Of a DNA stretch of 54,557 bases, positions 43,862 through 52,207 are shown one piece after another; positions within the stretch are counted from its first letter, which is position 1; each line of letters begins with the position of its first letter. The notes under the pieces were generated by a model that saw only the letters and a list, made by a program, of their open reading frames with translations, had not been told where the DNA came from and did not search any database. Both the position numbers and the translations under genes were made by a program. Where the stretch lies: the NCBI RefSeq assembly GCF_020832325.1, contig NZ_JAFIEU010000016.1, positions 1 through 54,557 of the forward strand, written 5' to 3'. The stretch is from Lunatimonas sp. Its GTDB lineage: Bacteria > Bacteroidota > Bacteroidia > Cytophagales > Cyclobacteriaceae.

Positions 43862-43972
43862 GGAGATTGCTTCGGCTTGTGTCTTATGTCTAACGTCTTA
43901 TGTCTTAAATCTATCCCCAAGCCTCGCAATGACGGAGCGAGTTTGGTTTCGCTTCGAAAAGCCACCGATTCG
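43862..43972. repeat. 111-bp perfect direct repeat, copy 1
   Basis: Identical over 111 bp to 45821-45931. It contains GGAGATTGCTTCGGCTTG, the word series GTCTTATGTCTAACGTC, a CAAGCCTCGCAATGACGG REP-like piece and TTTCGCTTCGAAAAGCC. The similarity continues beyond with two mismatches into GTCGA-type words. With copy 2 it encloses the WbpP-like epimerase gene. Confidence 0.9.
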
Positions 43973-44025
43973 ACAATTCGACGATCAAACGATTTAACAA
44001 CAACGACGATCAAACGATTCGACGA

Positions 44026-45075
44026 TCAGACCGACAAAGTCTCCCAGTACCACGCGCAGGCTTCTTCTAATCCCGTACGCAGGGAATATTGGGGCGCGTA
44101 GCCAAGAACCATTCGGCCCTTGTCGATGGATGCCAGGGAATGGGGCACATCCCCTGCCCGGGCAGGGCCGTATTGGAATTCGACATGCTTGATTTTGGGA
44201 TCGTACGCGGAAAGGCCTTCCTTCAATACCTCAGCCAGTTCGTTTAGGGACGCCCTTTCCCCAAAGGCCACATTGAATACCTCGGAAAGGCTGCCACCCT
44301 CCTTGGCTTCGGGTGTGCCCGGCGTAGCTTCCCGGTAGTCTTTCAAGCGGCCTATTATATCTGCTGTAGGCACCGCCGCGGCCCGTTCATTGGCCTGTAT
44401 CACATTTTCGATATAGGTAAAGTCCCTTGAATACGATCCGTCGCCGTTGATTTTGGGGCTTTCGTGCCGGATCAGGGAGGCCACAAATTTGGGAATCACG
44501 GCAGCATAGGCACCGTTGGGATCTTGTCGTCTGCCGAATACATTGAAGTAGCGCAGGCCAATGGTCTCTATGCCGTAGATATCGGAAAAGTTCTTGGCAA
44601 ATAGCTCGTCTACGTACTTGGTGATGGCGTAGGGGGAGAGAGAGTTTCCGATTACGTGCTCTACCTTCGGCAGGGCAGGGTGGTCTCCGTAGGTAGAGGA
44701 GCTCGCTGCATACACAAAGCGCTTTACGCCGGCCTCCTTGGCCGCGAACAGCATTTTGACAAATCCGCCAATATTGACGTCCACGCTAGTAGCAGGATCC
44801 TGAATGGATCGGGGTACGGAACCCAAGGCTGCCTGATGCAGCACATAGTCGCATCCCGCTACGGCCTTGGCGCAGTCGGTTTCGTTTCGTATATCTCCTT
44901 CGATCAGAGTAAAGCGGCTATTTTTAAAAGCCCCTACCAGGTTTTCCCGCTTGCCGGTAGCAAAATTGTCCAGAACTACGACCTCGTTATCCTGTTCCAG
45001 CAGCCGATCTACTAGGTTGGAGCCGATAAAGCCGGCGCCGCCTGTAACTAGTATTTTCGAGTTTTCAAGTTTCAT
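44026..45075 (-). CDS. wbpP: UDP-N-acetylglucosamine 4-epimerase (WbpP/TviC type)
   Basis: A 349-aa extended SDR that interconverts UDP-GlcNAc(A) and UDP-GalNAc(A). It has VTGGAGFIGSNLVDRL (NAD binding), LHQAALGSVPRSI, YAASSSTYGDHP, SPYAITKYVDELF (Tyr-x-x-x-Lys) and NVFGRRQDPNGAYAAVIPKF, all diagnostic of the WbpP group. It is flanked on both sides by repeat clusters and lies within a 111-bp direct-repeat pair, so it could be lost or moved by recombination. Confidence 0.93.
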   Translation of the reverse strand: MKLENSKILVTGGAGFIGSNLVDRLLEQDNEVVVLDNFATGKRENLVGAFKNSRFTLIEGDIRNETDCAKAVAGCDYVLHQAALGSVPRSIQDPATSVDVNIGGFVKMLFAAKEAGVKRFVYAASSSTYGDHPALPKVEHVIGNSLSPYAITKYVDELFAKNFSDIYGIETIGLRYFNVFGRRQDPNGAYAAVIPKFVASLIRHESPKINGDGSYSRDFTYIENVIQANERAAAVPTADIIGRLKDYREATPGTPEAKEGGSLSEVFNVAFGERASLNELAEVLKEGLSAYDPKIKHVEFQYGPARAGDVPHSLASIDKGRMVLGYAPQYSLRTGLEEACAWYWETLSV

Positions 45076-45820
45076 TTGTTAAAAGTATATATTCGCTACC
45101 TCTCAGTAGACAGGTGCGTGAAATAAAGTAGAAATAAGGTTGAAATAGGATTGATATAAGCTGTGTAGTTTTGGCTTGGTGGGCCGTCGGTTGGGTTTTA
45201 TCTTCAATCGTTTTCGTCATTGCGAGTGACGCAGGAGCGAATCAATCTCATTGGTGATGTCGAATCGTGGGACTGTCGAACCGTGGAACTGTCGAACTGT
45301 GGAATCGTCGAATGCTGGGATCAGAGGAAAACCGAATCTAAGGTTTCAAATCTAGCATCTCAAATCTCTAGTCTTATATCTTACGTCTCAGCAGGGGATT
45401 GCTTCGGCTTGATGTCGGTTTCGGAGTCTGAATTTCGCTTGTCGTGAGTCTTCTAGATACTCTCCGGATTTTGCCCTTCTCCAAGCCTCGCAATGACGGC
45501 GAGGTTTTAAGTCTTAAATCTTACGTCTCCAGAAGGGATTGCCGCGGCTTGATTTCGGTTAGGACGTCTTAATGTCGCTTTTGCTGGGTCTGCTAATTAG
45601 TCTTCGGATTCTGCTTTTCTTCAAGCCTCGCAATGACGGTGCCTCTCGTCATTGCGAGGAGTGGGCGACGAAGCAATCTCTCTAGTACTGTTGAATCGTC
45701 GAACCGCGGGACTGTCGAACAGTTGAATCGTCGAATTGGCGAACTGTTGAACTGAGGAGTTTACCGTCTCGATCTTAAACCAGTCTTTAATCTTATGTCT
45801 TAAGTCTTACGTCTCCCCAA
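45076..45820. repeat. mosaic of REP-like and short-repeat elements
   Basis: About 750 bp without a gene inside the minus-strand operon. It contains CGTCATTGCGAG REP-like pieces at about 45217 and 45647 (the latter with GACGAAGCAATCTC), their inverse (GGGATTGC ... GCCTCGCAATGACGG) at about 45394-45502 and 45534-45640, GTCGAATC arrays (45258-45318, 45688-45757) and GTCTTA/TTACGTCT words. The CATTGCGAGG-GAAGCAATCTC pattern is known from many bacteria as an interspersed palindrome. Confidence 0.75.
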
Positions 45821-45931
45821 GGAGATTGCTTCGGCTTGTGTCTTATGTCTAACGTCTTATGTCTTAAATCTATCCCCAAGCCTCGCAATGACGGAGCGAG
45901 TTTGGTTTCGCTTCGAAAAGCCACCGATTCG
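45821..45931. repeat. 111-bp perfect direct repeat, copy 2
   Basis: Second copy of the element at 43862-43972, identical over 111 bp and in the same orientation, 1,959 bp away. It lies between the 3' end of the Wzc-like gene and the mosaic repeats upstream of the epimerase gene. Confidence 0.9.
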
Positions 45932-45964
45932 GCGATTCGACGATCAAACGATTCGACAACAAAA

Positions 45965-48394
45965 TCATTTCTTCCTCCTCAAGGCCCTTTTCCACCAAGG
46001 CAATACGACCTCTTCGTGGTAGCCATAGGAGTTGCCGTAGCCGTACCCGTACCCATACCCGTAACCGTAGCCATAGCCCAGGTCTTTGTGTACGTCGTTA
46101 AAGAGGGCGTAGATTTTCGTGACGCCGCCTTTGTCCACCAGGTTGTTGAGGATTTGTACGTTTTCGCGGTGCGAATAGTCCTGCCTGAATACGTAGAAGC
46201 TGACATCCGCATACGCAAAGAGTTGCTTGGTTTCGGAAACCAGACCCACTGGAGGACAGTCCATCACCACCACGTCGTAGGCCTCCTTCAATTCGGCCAT
46301 GGTTTTGGTAAATTTTTCCAGCAGCAATAGTTCGGAGGGGTTGGGCGGAATGGGACCGGAAAGGATAATATCCATATTTTCGTATCCGGAGGGCTTGACC
46401 ACATCCTTCCAAGTGGCTTGGGAACTTAGCACCGTGCTGACCCCCCGGTCGTTGGAAAGGTCAAATTCCTCGGCGATTTTGGGCTTGCGTAAGTCCAAAC
46501 CGATCAGTAGGGTACGTTTGCCCATCAGGGCATAGGCCGCCGCCAGGTTGATGGACGCAAAGGTCTTGCCCTCGCCCGAGATGCTGGAGGTAAACAGGGC
46601 GGTGATCTTTTCTTGATTGGGCACCAGGTAGCTGATATCGGCCCGCAGGCCCCGGAAGGACTCGGTTACGGTGGATCGGGGGCTGGTAAATACCGGTACG
46701 TTTTGTCCGGTGGTGTTTCGGCCGATGGTTCCGATCAAGGGAACCCGAGCTTCTTTTTCCAGGTATTTGGGGTCCTCTAGCTTGATATTCAACATATCCC
46801 GTACGCTGATAAAGCCGATGGGGATGATCAAGCCCAAAATCAGCCCAATCAGCATATTCAATGCCTTGCGAGGGGCTATTGGAAACTGTCCGGCTTGGGC
46901 GGTGTCCAGTATTTTGTTTTTGGGCATATTGGAGGCCTTGGTGATTTCGGCTTCCGCCCGTTTTTGCAGCAGGTAGACGTAGATATTTTCGTTGATGCTA
47001 AATTGACGTTGTATGCCCAGCAGGCGGCGTTCGGTGACGGGGAGGGTGTTGATCTCTCGCTCTACCAGGCGTATGCGGCTGTCCAGTTCGGTGATCAGGG
47101 TTTGGTTGTTGCGGATGGCGGAGTTGACATTCTCCTGCAGGGCCCGCTTGACACTCTCGATCTTGCTGTTGATTTCCCGGACTGCCGGAGTTTGATCGGA
47201 GAGGTTGGCCGAAAGGCTGATCTTTTGGGCTTGAAGCTCGGAAAGGTTTAAGACGAGTGCATTTAACAGGGGGTCTGCCACGCCCATCACGGAGGGCGCC
47301 ACGATGTTATTCAGGTCGTCCCGGTTAAGGTAGGTCTGTAGCGTTTGGTAGTAACTCAGCTGCAGTTCGGCGGTTCCTTTTTCTTTTTCCACTTCCTGTA
47401 GGCGGGAAAATATCTGATTGCCTTCCTGGGAAAGGTTAAAGATGCGGTTTTCCGAACGGTATTGCTCCAGGCGGTTTTCAAAATAGTTTAGGGAGTCTGT
47501 GATGCCCCGAAGCTGATTGTCGATAAATACTACCGTATTTTCCGAGGCCTTGTTTTTTTCCCGTAGTTCCCGCTCCAGGTAAGCCTCCATTAACGTATTG
47601 AGGTATTCTTCTCCTAGGCGACGAATTGGGGTCTCTACACTCAATGTCAGGATAGAAGCCATCTTGTTAAGGGAACCGACCTGTAGCCTGTTGCGGTATG
47701 CCAAAGCCAGTGAGGGCGTGTCCTGTAAGTCAAAGAAAACGGTTTCACCCGGGAGGGCGCTGGTATTTTGTACGGTGAAGTGGTAGGAATTCCCCCTGAT
47801 GGGCTCTCCAAAGCGGTATTCGCCCTCGATGGCAGGAAGGTTTTCCACCCGGCTTTTGTACCGGGTATCCTGTGGATTGTACAGGGAAAAGGTTTCGTCC
47901 GCATATTTTAGGGAAAAGCGGTCCGTTCCCACTACCTGAATCTCAAATTTCCCGCCTACTAGTTGGGGTTTGCTCCAATCCACCTCTACGAAGATGGGGT
48001 TGTTGCCGTAAATTTGGGAGGTTTTGAACATCCCCTTTAGGTAGTACCGCACATTTAGATCCAGCTTTTTGACCGTTTCTTCGGCCAGGGCATAGGACTT
48101 GAGAATACCGATTTCGTTGTCCACGTTGGCCCGTGGGCGAAATATCGCAGCGGCCCGAAAGAGGTCCTCTCCCGTTCCGGAGGGGTCGTCCGTGACCAGG
48201 ACCGTGCTTTCTACCCGGTAAATGGGCGTGGCCCAACGGTTGGCCATATAGGCTAGAGCCAAACCTAAAATTACGGAAAAGGTGATGATGGGCCAGTGGC
48301 TGAGGTACTTAAAAAGCGTAGAGCGTAAGTCAATTTGATCCTCCTCCATGGACTGATTGCCGGGACTAGGGGATGTATTGGGGGCTTGTTTCAT
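45965..48394 (-). CDS. wzc: polysaccharide-export tyrosine autokinase (Wzc-like)
   Basis: An 809-aa inner-membrane protein controlling polymer length and export. The N-terminal Wzz-type domain has a membrane segment at about residues 32-50 and a second near 525. Long coiled-coil helices lie between (about 280-480). The C-terminal BY-kinase domain contains SSISGEGKTFASIN (Walker A), LLIGLDLRKPKI (A') and VVMDCPPVG (Walker B). The end is a Tyr cluster: seven Gly-Tyr pairs in a row, then GNSYGYH, the site of autophosphorylation in this family. DNA of the tail is a hexanucleotide-like repeat (46035-46079). Confidence 0.95.
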   Translation of the reverse strand: MKQAPNTSPSPGNQSMEEDQIDLRSTLFKYLSHWPIITFSVILGLALAYMANRWATPIYRVESTVLVTDDPSGTGEDLFRAAAIFRPRANVDNEIGILKSYALAEETVKKLDLNVRYYLKGMFKTSQIYGNNPIFVEVDWSKPQLVGGKFEIQVVGTDRFSLKYADETFSLYNPQDTRYKSRVENLPAIEGEYRFGEPIRGNSYHFTVQNTSALPGETVFFDLQDTPSLALAYRNRLQVGSLNKMASILTLSVETPIRRLGEEYLNTLMEAYLERELREKNKASENTVVFIDNQLRGITDSLNYFENRLEQYRSENRIFNLSQEGNQIFSRLQEVEKEKGTAELQLSYYQTLQTYLNRDDLNNIVAPSVMGVADPLLNALVLNLSELQAQKISLSANLSDQTPAVREINSKIESVKRALQENVNSAIRNNQTLITELDSRIRLVEREINTLPVTERRLLGIQRQFSINENIYVYLLQKRAEAEITKASNMPKNKILDTAQAGQFPIAPRKALNMLIGLILGLIIPIGFISVRDMLNIKLEDPKYLEKEARVPLIGTIGRNTTGQNVPVFTSPRSTVTESFRGLRADISYLVPNQEKITALFTSSISGEGKTFASINLAAAYALMGKRTLLIGLDLRKPKIAEEFDLSNDRGVSTVLSSQATWKDVVKPSGYENMDIILSGPIPPNPSELLLLEKFTKTMAELKEAYDVVVMDCPPVGLVSETKQLFAYADVSFYVFRQDYSHRENVQILNNLVDKGGVTKIYALFNDVHKDLGYGYGYGYGYGYGYGNSYGYHEEVVLPWWKRALRRKK
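46035..46079. repeat. hexanucleotide repeat coding the Gly-Tyr tail of Wzc
   Basis: Imperfect tandem 6-bp units (GTACCC, GTAGCC, ATACCC, GTAACC on the plus strand) encode the consecutive Gly-Tyr dipeptides near the C-terminus of the autokinase. Slippage in whole units would change the number of phosphorylatable tyrosines without a frameshift. Confidence 0.8.
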
Positions 48395-48503
48395 TCTATA
48401 AAGGGTGATTCAGTGGTCAGACTCCCGCTAGGGACTCCCTACGAATGGTCTGATATCCGCTGTAAGTTTGATGTTATCTGTATTTTTCCTAAATGCGATT
48501 TCC

Positions 48504-49325
48504 TTACCGGGTTACGAGGTTTAGAATTAATGCGAATGCCGAGATCGATGAAACCAGCAGGGCCAGGGTTTGGGAGGCATTCTCTCCCGCACCTACTTCC
48601 CGTACCTTCATGGGTTCGGCGTAGAGCTGATCGTTGGGCTGTATAAAATAGAAGGGGGAGTGCACGATGTGCCGGTCGTTCAGGTTGACTCGGTGCAGGC
48701 GGGTGCCGTCCGGGTACTGCCGGATAATCAGGAGTTCGTCCCGCTTGGCCACATTGGTCAGGTCACCGGATTGCGCGATGGCCTCAAAGATGGTCATGCG
48801 GTCCTGCAATACCACGTGCTTGCCAGGGCGTCTAAACTCTCCCAAGGATGAAAACCGGATACCTCCTAGCTTGACGGTCACATACAGCTCAGACTTGACG
48901 TACTCCCGCAGTCGGGATTCGATTTCCAAGCGGGCTTCGTCCAGCGTCATTTGCATCACGGAAACCTCTCCCAACAGCGGAAGACGTACACTACCGTTTC
49001 GGTCTACCGTAAAGCCGGTCATATAATAAATGTCTCCGCCGGTTTGGGCAATCTGTCCAATCATGGCCCGATTACCTCCTCCTCCCGTCTGATCTTTAAA
49101 TCCAAAGCCTTCTTTGATCATGTCCTCGGCTGTTTTGACATTGATGTCCAAAATGTCGTTAAACTGCAACCGGTACTCGGGCAGCTCGTAGGTGATCAGT
49201 TCCCCGTCGGCGATGGGCTCGTTGCCTTCCAGGTTTTGCAAATAGATAATGCGCTTGTTGGATACGCAGGACGCACCCAGGGCCAGCGTTAGGGCCACTA
49301 CGAATAGCTTTTTAAACCATGCCAT
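48504..49325 (-). CDS. wza: polysaccharide export lipoprotein (Wza-like)
   Basis: A 273-aa outer-membrane-associated export protein. A lipoprotein signal with LALGASC (Cys20) is followed by the poly_export domain (YRLQFNDILDINVKTAEDMI) and SLBB-like segments (ITYELPEY region; GGIRFSSLGEFRRPGKHVVLQDRMTIFEAIAQSGDLT). A C-terminal hydrophobic helix (LALLVSSISAFALILNLV) ends the protein, as in Bacteroidetes Wza homologues. First gene of the minus-strand locus, about 110 bp ahead of wzc. Confidence 0.93.
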   Translation of the reverse strand: MAWFKKLFVVALTLALGASCVSNKRIIYLQNLEGNEPIADGELITYELPEYRLQFNDILDINVKTAEDMIKEGFGFKDQTGGGGNRAMIGQIAQTGGDIYYMTGFTVDRNGSVRLPLLGEVSVMQMTLDEARLEIESRLREYVKSELYVTVKLGGIRFSSLGEFRRPGKHVVLQDRMTIFEAIAQSGDLTNVAKRDELLIIRQYPDGTRLHRVNLNDRHIVHSPFYFIQPNDQLYAEPMKVREVGAGENASQTLALLVSSISAFALILNLVTR

Positions 49326-49839
49326 GAAAATCGTTGGATTTTATTGAGCGCACAAACAAAATGAATACGCCCTTAAGGTACAAGAAATTTTATTGTTATT
49401 TTCCGCAAAAAAACCAAATCAGCTCAAGTCTTACCGAAAAATAAGAAAAAATGGTTTTATAAACTTCAAAAAACAACTTTTGAAATACATTTTTAATAGG
49501 TTGTAACTAATTTTTGGTTTTGCCGTCTTGTGATGTATCTAGTTTATGTTCAAGTGGTTAGGTAGGTTTTTTGGTCTATTTTGATATGGATTAGACACAG
49601 TTTCACCACGTGAGTCCCAAGACGAACTTGCGCACGAAGCTATTAAAAAATCCTCAAAAGCGGGAACACATTTCGTGATTTTATGGATCTGGTAAACCAA
49701 ATTTAATTTTCCGGTCATCCATAATCAGTGAGACCTGCCAGGTTTTTTTTCGTTGGATTTAGGACATTTTGCGAATAGGGATCCTGTATGGGGAGTGCAA
49801 ACCTGGCAGGTCTGATCGGATATGCTGTCCTTTGCCTGG
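49326..49839. other. gap upstream of the polysaccharide locus
   Basis: 514 bp without a gene. The first 200 bp next to the Wza start are AT-rich and should hold the main promoter of the locus, but I found no clean TTG-N19-TAnnTTTG match on the minus strand. Further out lies a 15-bp perfect inverted repeat (see separate entry). Confidence 0.5.
49731..49813. repeat. 15-bp perfect inverted repeat (CCTGCCAGG palindrome element)
   Basis: AGACCTGCCAGGTTT (49731-49745) and AAACCTGGCAGGTCT (49799-49813) are exact complements with 53 bp in between. Palindromes with this core are common between genes in Bacteroidetes. It lies just past the 3' end of the metallophosphoesterase gene, where it could act as a transcript-end hairpin. 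Confidence 0.8.
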
Positions 49840-50862
49840 TTAAGTTTTAAGCGGAAGGAAATTCAGCTCCATAAACGCTCCGGTGGCATTGGGTGCCGTG
49901 ACCAATTGGGGGATGCCCTGTATCATGTCTACAGACTGCCTATGTACATGCCCTGCGAATACCCCCAGCAGGTTGGGGGCCTGAAACACTTCCCGGTAAA
50001 AATCCATGGTCACCTGCGTGTGTCCGGCCTTGGGCCAGCGCTGCCGGCCTTCCAGTTCGTGGTTGCGGTCTGCTTCCCAGCCCCAGTCGGGATGTCCGCA
50101 CCCGTAGCCCACGGAGCGGCCCGGTGCGTAGAGGGGTATATGAACGAACAGGATGAGGGGTTTTCCGACCTGTACCTGTGCGCGGAAGAACTCCAATTGC
50201 GCTGCCGTGATTTCGTAGGTGGAGTTGTCCAAGGAGAGCACGTTGACGCCTTTGATTTCCCGTACGGCCATCAGGGGATCGGCTCCCTGAAACAGGGGCT
50301 TGAGGCGTTTTTCGGACCATTCCGACCGGAGCGCGTCCAAACTTCCCTCCATGCCTTCGTAGTGCCAATCGTGGTTGCCGGTGGTGTAGAGGTATTCCAG
50401 TCCGCTGCCCTGCAGACGCTCCATCACCCATTCCACGGCTGCCTCTGAGGGGAAGCTAAAGATATCCCCGGAGAGTCCTACCAGGTCCGCTCCCCATTCC
50501 TTGGCATGCGCCAGGGTTTCTTCAAAGGCTGCCTCCGGGTGGGTGGTCTCGCCGCTTTGCCAGTGGGTGGTCTGATTATAGGCTTTGGCCATGCGGGCAC
50601 TGTAGCGGGTATAAGGGAGTCCCCGCGCATCGTCCCGAAACAAGTGGGTATCGGTGACGTGCAGGATTTTGGCTTCCTCTTTTAGGCCCTCCACGTAGAA
50701 GGTTGCCTGATGTCCGTTGATACTGACAGTGCGTTGTAAGGCAGGTGTAGCCGCAGAGATGCCCACTTTCCGGGCTGAATAGGGATAGGCAGCTGCCGTG
50801 GTACCCAGTCCGATGCCCAGGGTACCTGCTGCCATGCGTGAAATGAAACCTCGTCGTTGCAT
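49840..50862 (-). CDS. Tat-exported metallophosphoesterase
   Basis: A 340-aa protein from the ATG at 50862, chosen because it starts a twin-arginine-type signal (MQRRGFISRMAAG and a hydrophobic stretch); the longer frame to 50994 lies inside the next gene. The calcineurin-like metal-binding motifs are all present: HVTDTHLF, GLSGDIF, YTTGNHDWH, HIPLY and FAGHVHRQ. It would hydrolyse phosphoesters in the periplasm; the substrate is unknown. 26 bp behind the unrecognised 349-aa gene. Confidence 0.92.
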   Translation of the reverse strand: MQRRGFISRMAAGTLGIGLGTTAAAYPYSARKVGISAATPALQRTVSINGHQATFYVEGLKEEAKILHVTDTHLFRDDARGLPYTRYSARMAKAYNQTTHWQSGETTHPEAAFEETLAHAKEWGADLVGLSGDIFSFPSEAAVEWVMERLQGSGLEYLYTTGNHDWHYEGMEGSLDALRSEWSEKRLKPLFQGADPLMAVREIKGVNVLSLDNSTYEITAAQLEFFRAQVQVGKPLILFVHIPLYAPGRSVGYGCGHPDWGWEADRNHELEGRQRWPKAGHTQVTMDFYREVFQAPNLLGVFAGHVHRQSVDMIQGIPQLVTAPNATGAFMELNFLPLKT

Positions 50863-50888
50863 AGGGTGGTCGTTGATGCTTCGTGTGG

Positions 50889-51938
50889 TTAATTGCCCAG
50901 GTTGATCACTACCTTCCCGAGGGAGACCACCACCTTCAGCAGGCGGTCGTGGATGTTTTTGCGGGCATCGGGAAAGGCATTGCGGTTGTAGCAATCGATA
51001 AAGTCGCTTAGATGCAGAAACAGCTTGCTTCCCCCGTCGGTCAGTTCCACGCTGATTTTCAGTCCAGAGCTAAATTCTAATTGCACGAGTTCGGCAGGTC
51101 CCAGTTCGGTCTGTCCCTTTCTGCCGGTCAGCTTGTTTTGGAACACATCCTTTTTAAAGTCCGAGATCGAGACCAGCTCTTCGTTGATGCTGTCAGAGGG
51201 TGGCTTCGTGCGAAAGCGGTCAAAGATTTTTTTGTTCTGCCCTTCGGAGGAAATATTGAAGGTTTTTTCGCCAAACAGCTTATAGGTCAGCTGTAGGTCT
51301 ACGTGGTGCATGTAGATACCGGACTCTCTGCGGGTCAGGCGTTCTACCAGTTCCCGGATCAGGGTAATGATCTTGCCGGCATTCTCGGTCGGATCGGCGC
51401 TGAGCAGGACATGGTTTCGGTCGTCGCAGGCAAGAATAGGCAGTCCACTGACCTGTTCCTTTTCGAATGCCTCTCGAAGCGCCTCGTAGCCCACGTGGCT
51501 TTCCCGGTACACGCCTTCGTTTCGGGTAATGATTTTGTCGATTTGTTGGGAGAGAATGGTGCCCTTGATGACCATTCTGCCCGCCTCGCTTTCGGAGGGG
51601 TTGTGGCTGAGGAAGTGGTCCACCAACATGGCTGCCTGCTGATGGGCATTGAGTACCAAAAATTTGCCTTCCTGGTTTAGGTAGCCGATAATCACGCGCT
51701 TCAGCGACTTGTCAAATCCCAATGCAAAGTCGATTTCCTGTTCACGGGCATCATTGGCAAGGGGAAGCAAAAACTTAAAGTTTAAGTTTTCGTCATCGAT
51801 TTTCTCCGTGTCGTAATATACTGGGTCAGCAGCGATATCCCCCAGCAGGTGTTCCAATTTCTGGCCTTTGGCGGTTGCGGGAAGGTATAAAATGCCTTTG
51901 ATTTTTCGGGCTTCCGGGGAAGCTTCTGTATGTTCCAT
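50889..51938 (-). CDS. unrecognised 349-aa cytoplasmic protein
   Basis: I do not recognise this family. It has no signal peptide or membrane segment. The protein is acidic/basic mixed with many predicted strands and helices. Visible features are an N-terminal YLPATAKGQKLEHLLGDI segment, a middle region with LSQQIDKIITRNEGVYRESHVGYEALREAF, and an FDRFRTKPPSDSINEELVSISDF stretch followed by LSDFIDCYNRNAFPDAR. Coding character is strong (open over 1,050 bp, codon use like its neighbours). It is the first gene of a pair with the metallophosphoesterase and divergent from the YdjC-like gene. Confidence 0.8.
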   Translation of the reverse strand: MEHTEASPEARKIKGILYLPATAKGQKLEHLLGDIAADPVYYDTEKIDDENLNFKFLLPLANDAREQEIDFALGFDKSLKRVIIGYLNQEGKFLVLNAHQQAAMLVDHFLSHNPSESEAGRMVIKGTILSQQIDKIITRNEGVYRESHVGYEALREAFEKEQVSGLPILACDDRNHVLLSADPTENAGKIITLIRELVERLTRRESGIYMHHVDLQLTYKLFGEKTFNISSEGQNKKIFDRFRTKPPSDSINEELVSISDFKKDVFQNKLTGRKGQTELGPAELVQLEFSSGLKISVELTDGGSKLFLHLSDFIDCYNRNAFPDARKNIHDRLLKVVVSLGKVVINLGN

Positions 51939-51962
51939 TACCTAAAATTGTGTTATTTGAAG

Positions 51963-51980
51963 AGCAGATCTGAATCTGCT
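51963..51980. promoter_or_regulatory. small hairpin in the divergent promoter region
   Basis: AGCAGAT-CTGA-ATCTGCT, a perfect 7-bp inverted repeat 25 bp upstream of the start codon at 51938 and in the gap shared with the YdjC-like gene. Possible operator; no supporting evidence beyond position. Confidence 0.3.
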
Positions 51981-52207
51981 TGGATTTGACGTGCCTGTAC
52001 GCAAGTATTGTGTATCGGAGCTTAAAATTATACGCTTATGCGGTAGAAAGCAAATGCCATGCCCCCGTGCATGCTCCTTGGCCCGGCATTCCTACGGCTA
52101 GCGGATGGTGCGAAAGGGTCAGGAAAGCATGGAATCCGGTTTTTTGGTAGTCCTTTTTTTCAATTTTCCGTATTATGGGAGAAAAATTAAAAAATAACCT
52201 CTTACCC

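Noticed and set aside
43877-46330. Two related plus-strand frames beginning in the 111-bp direct repeats (43877 and 45836)
   Set aside because: They exist because the repeat is identical; the second runs antisense through wzc and neither has protein-like features.
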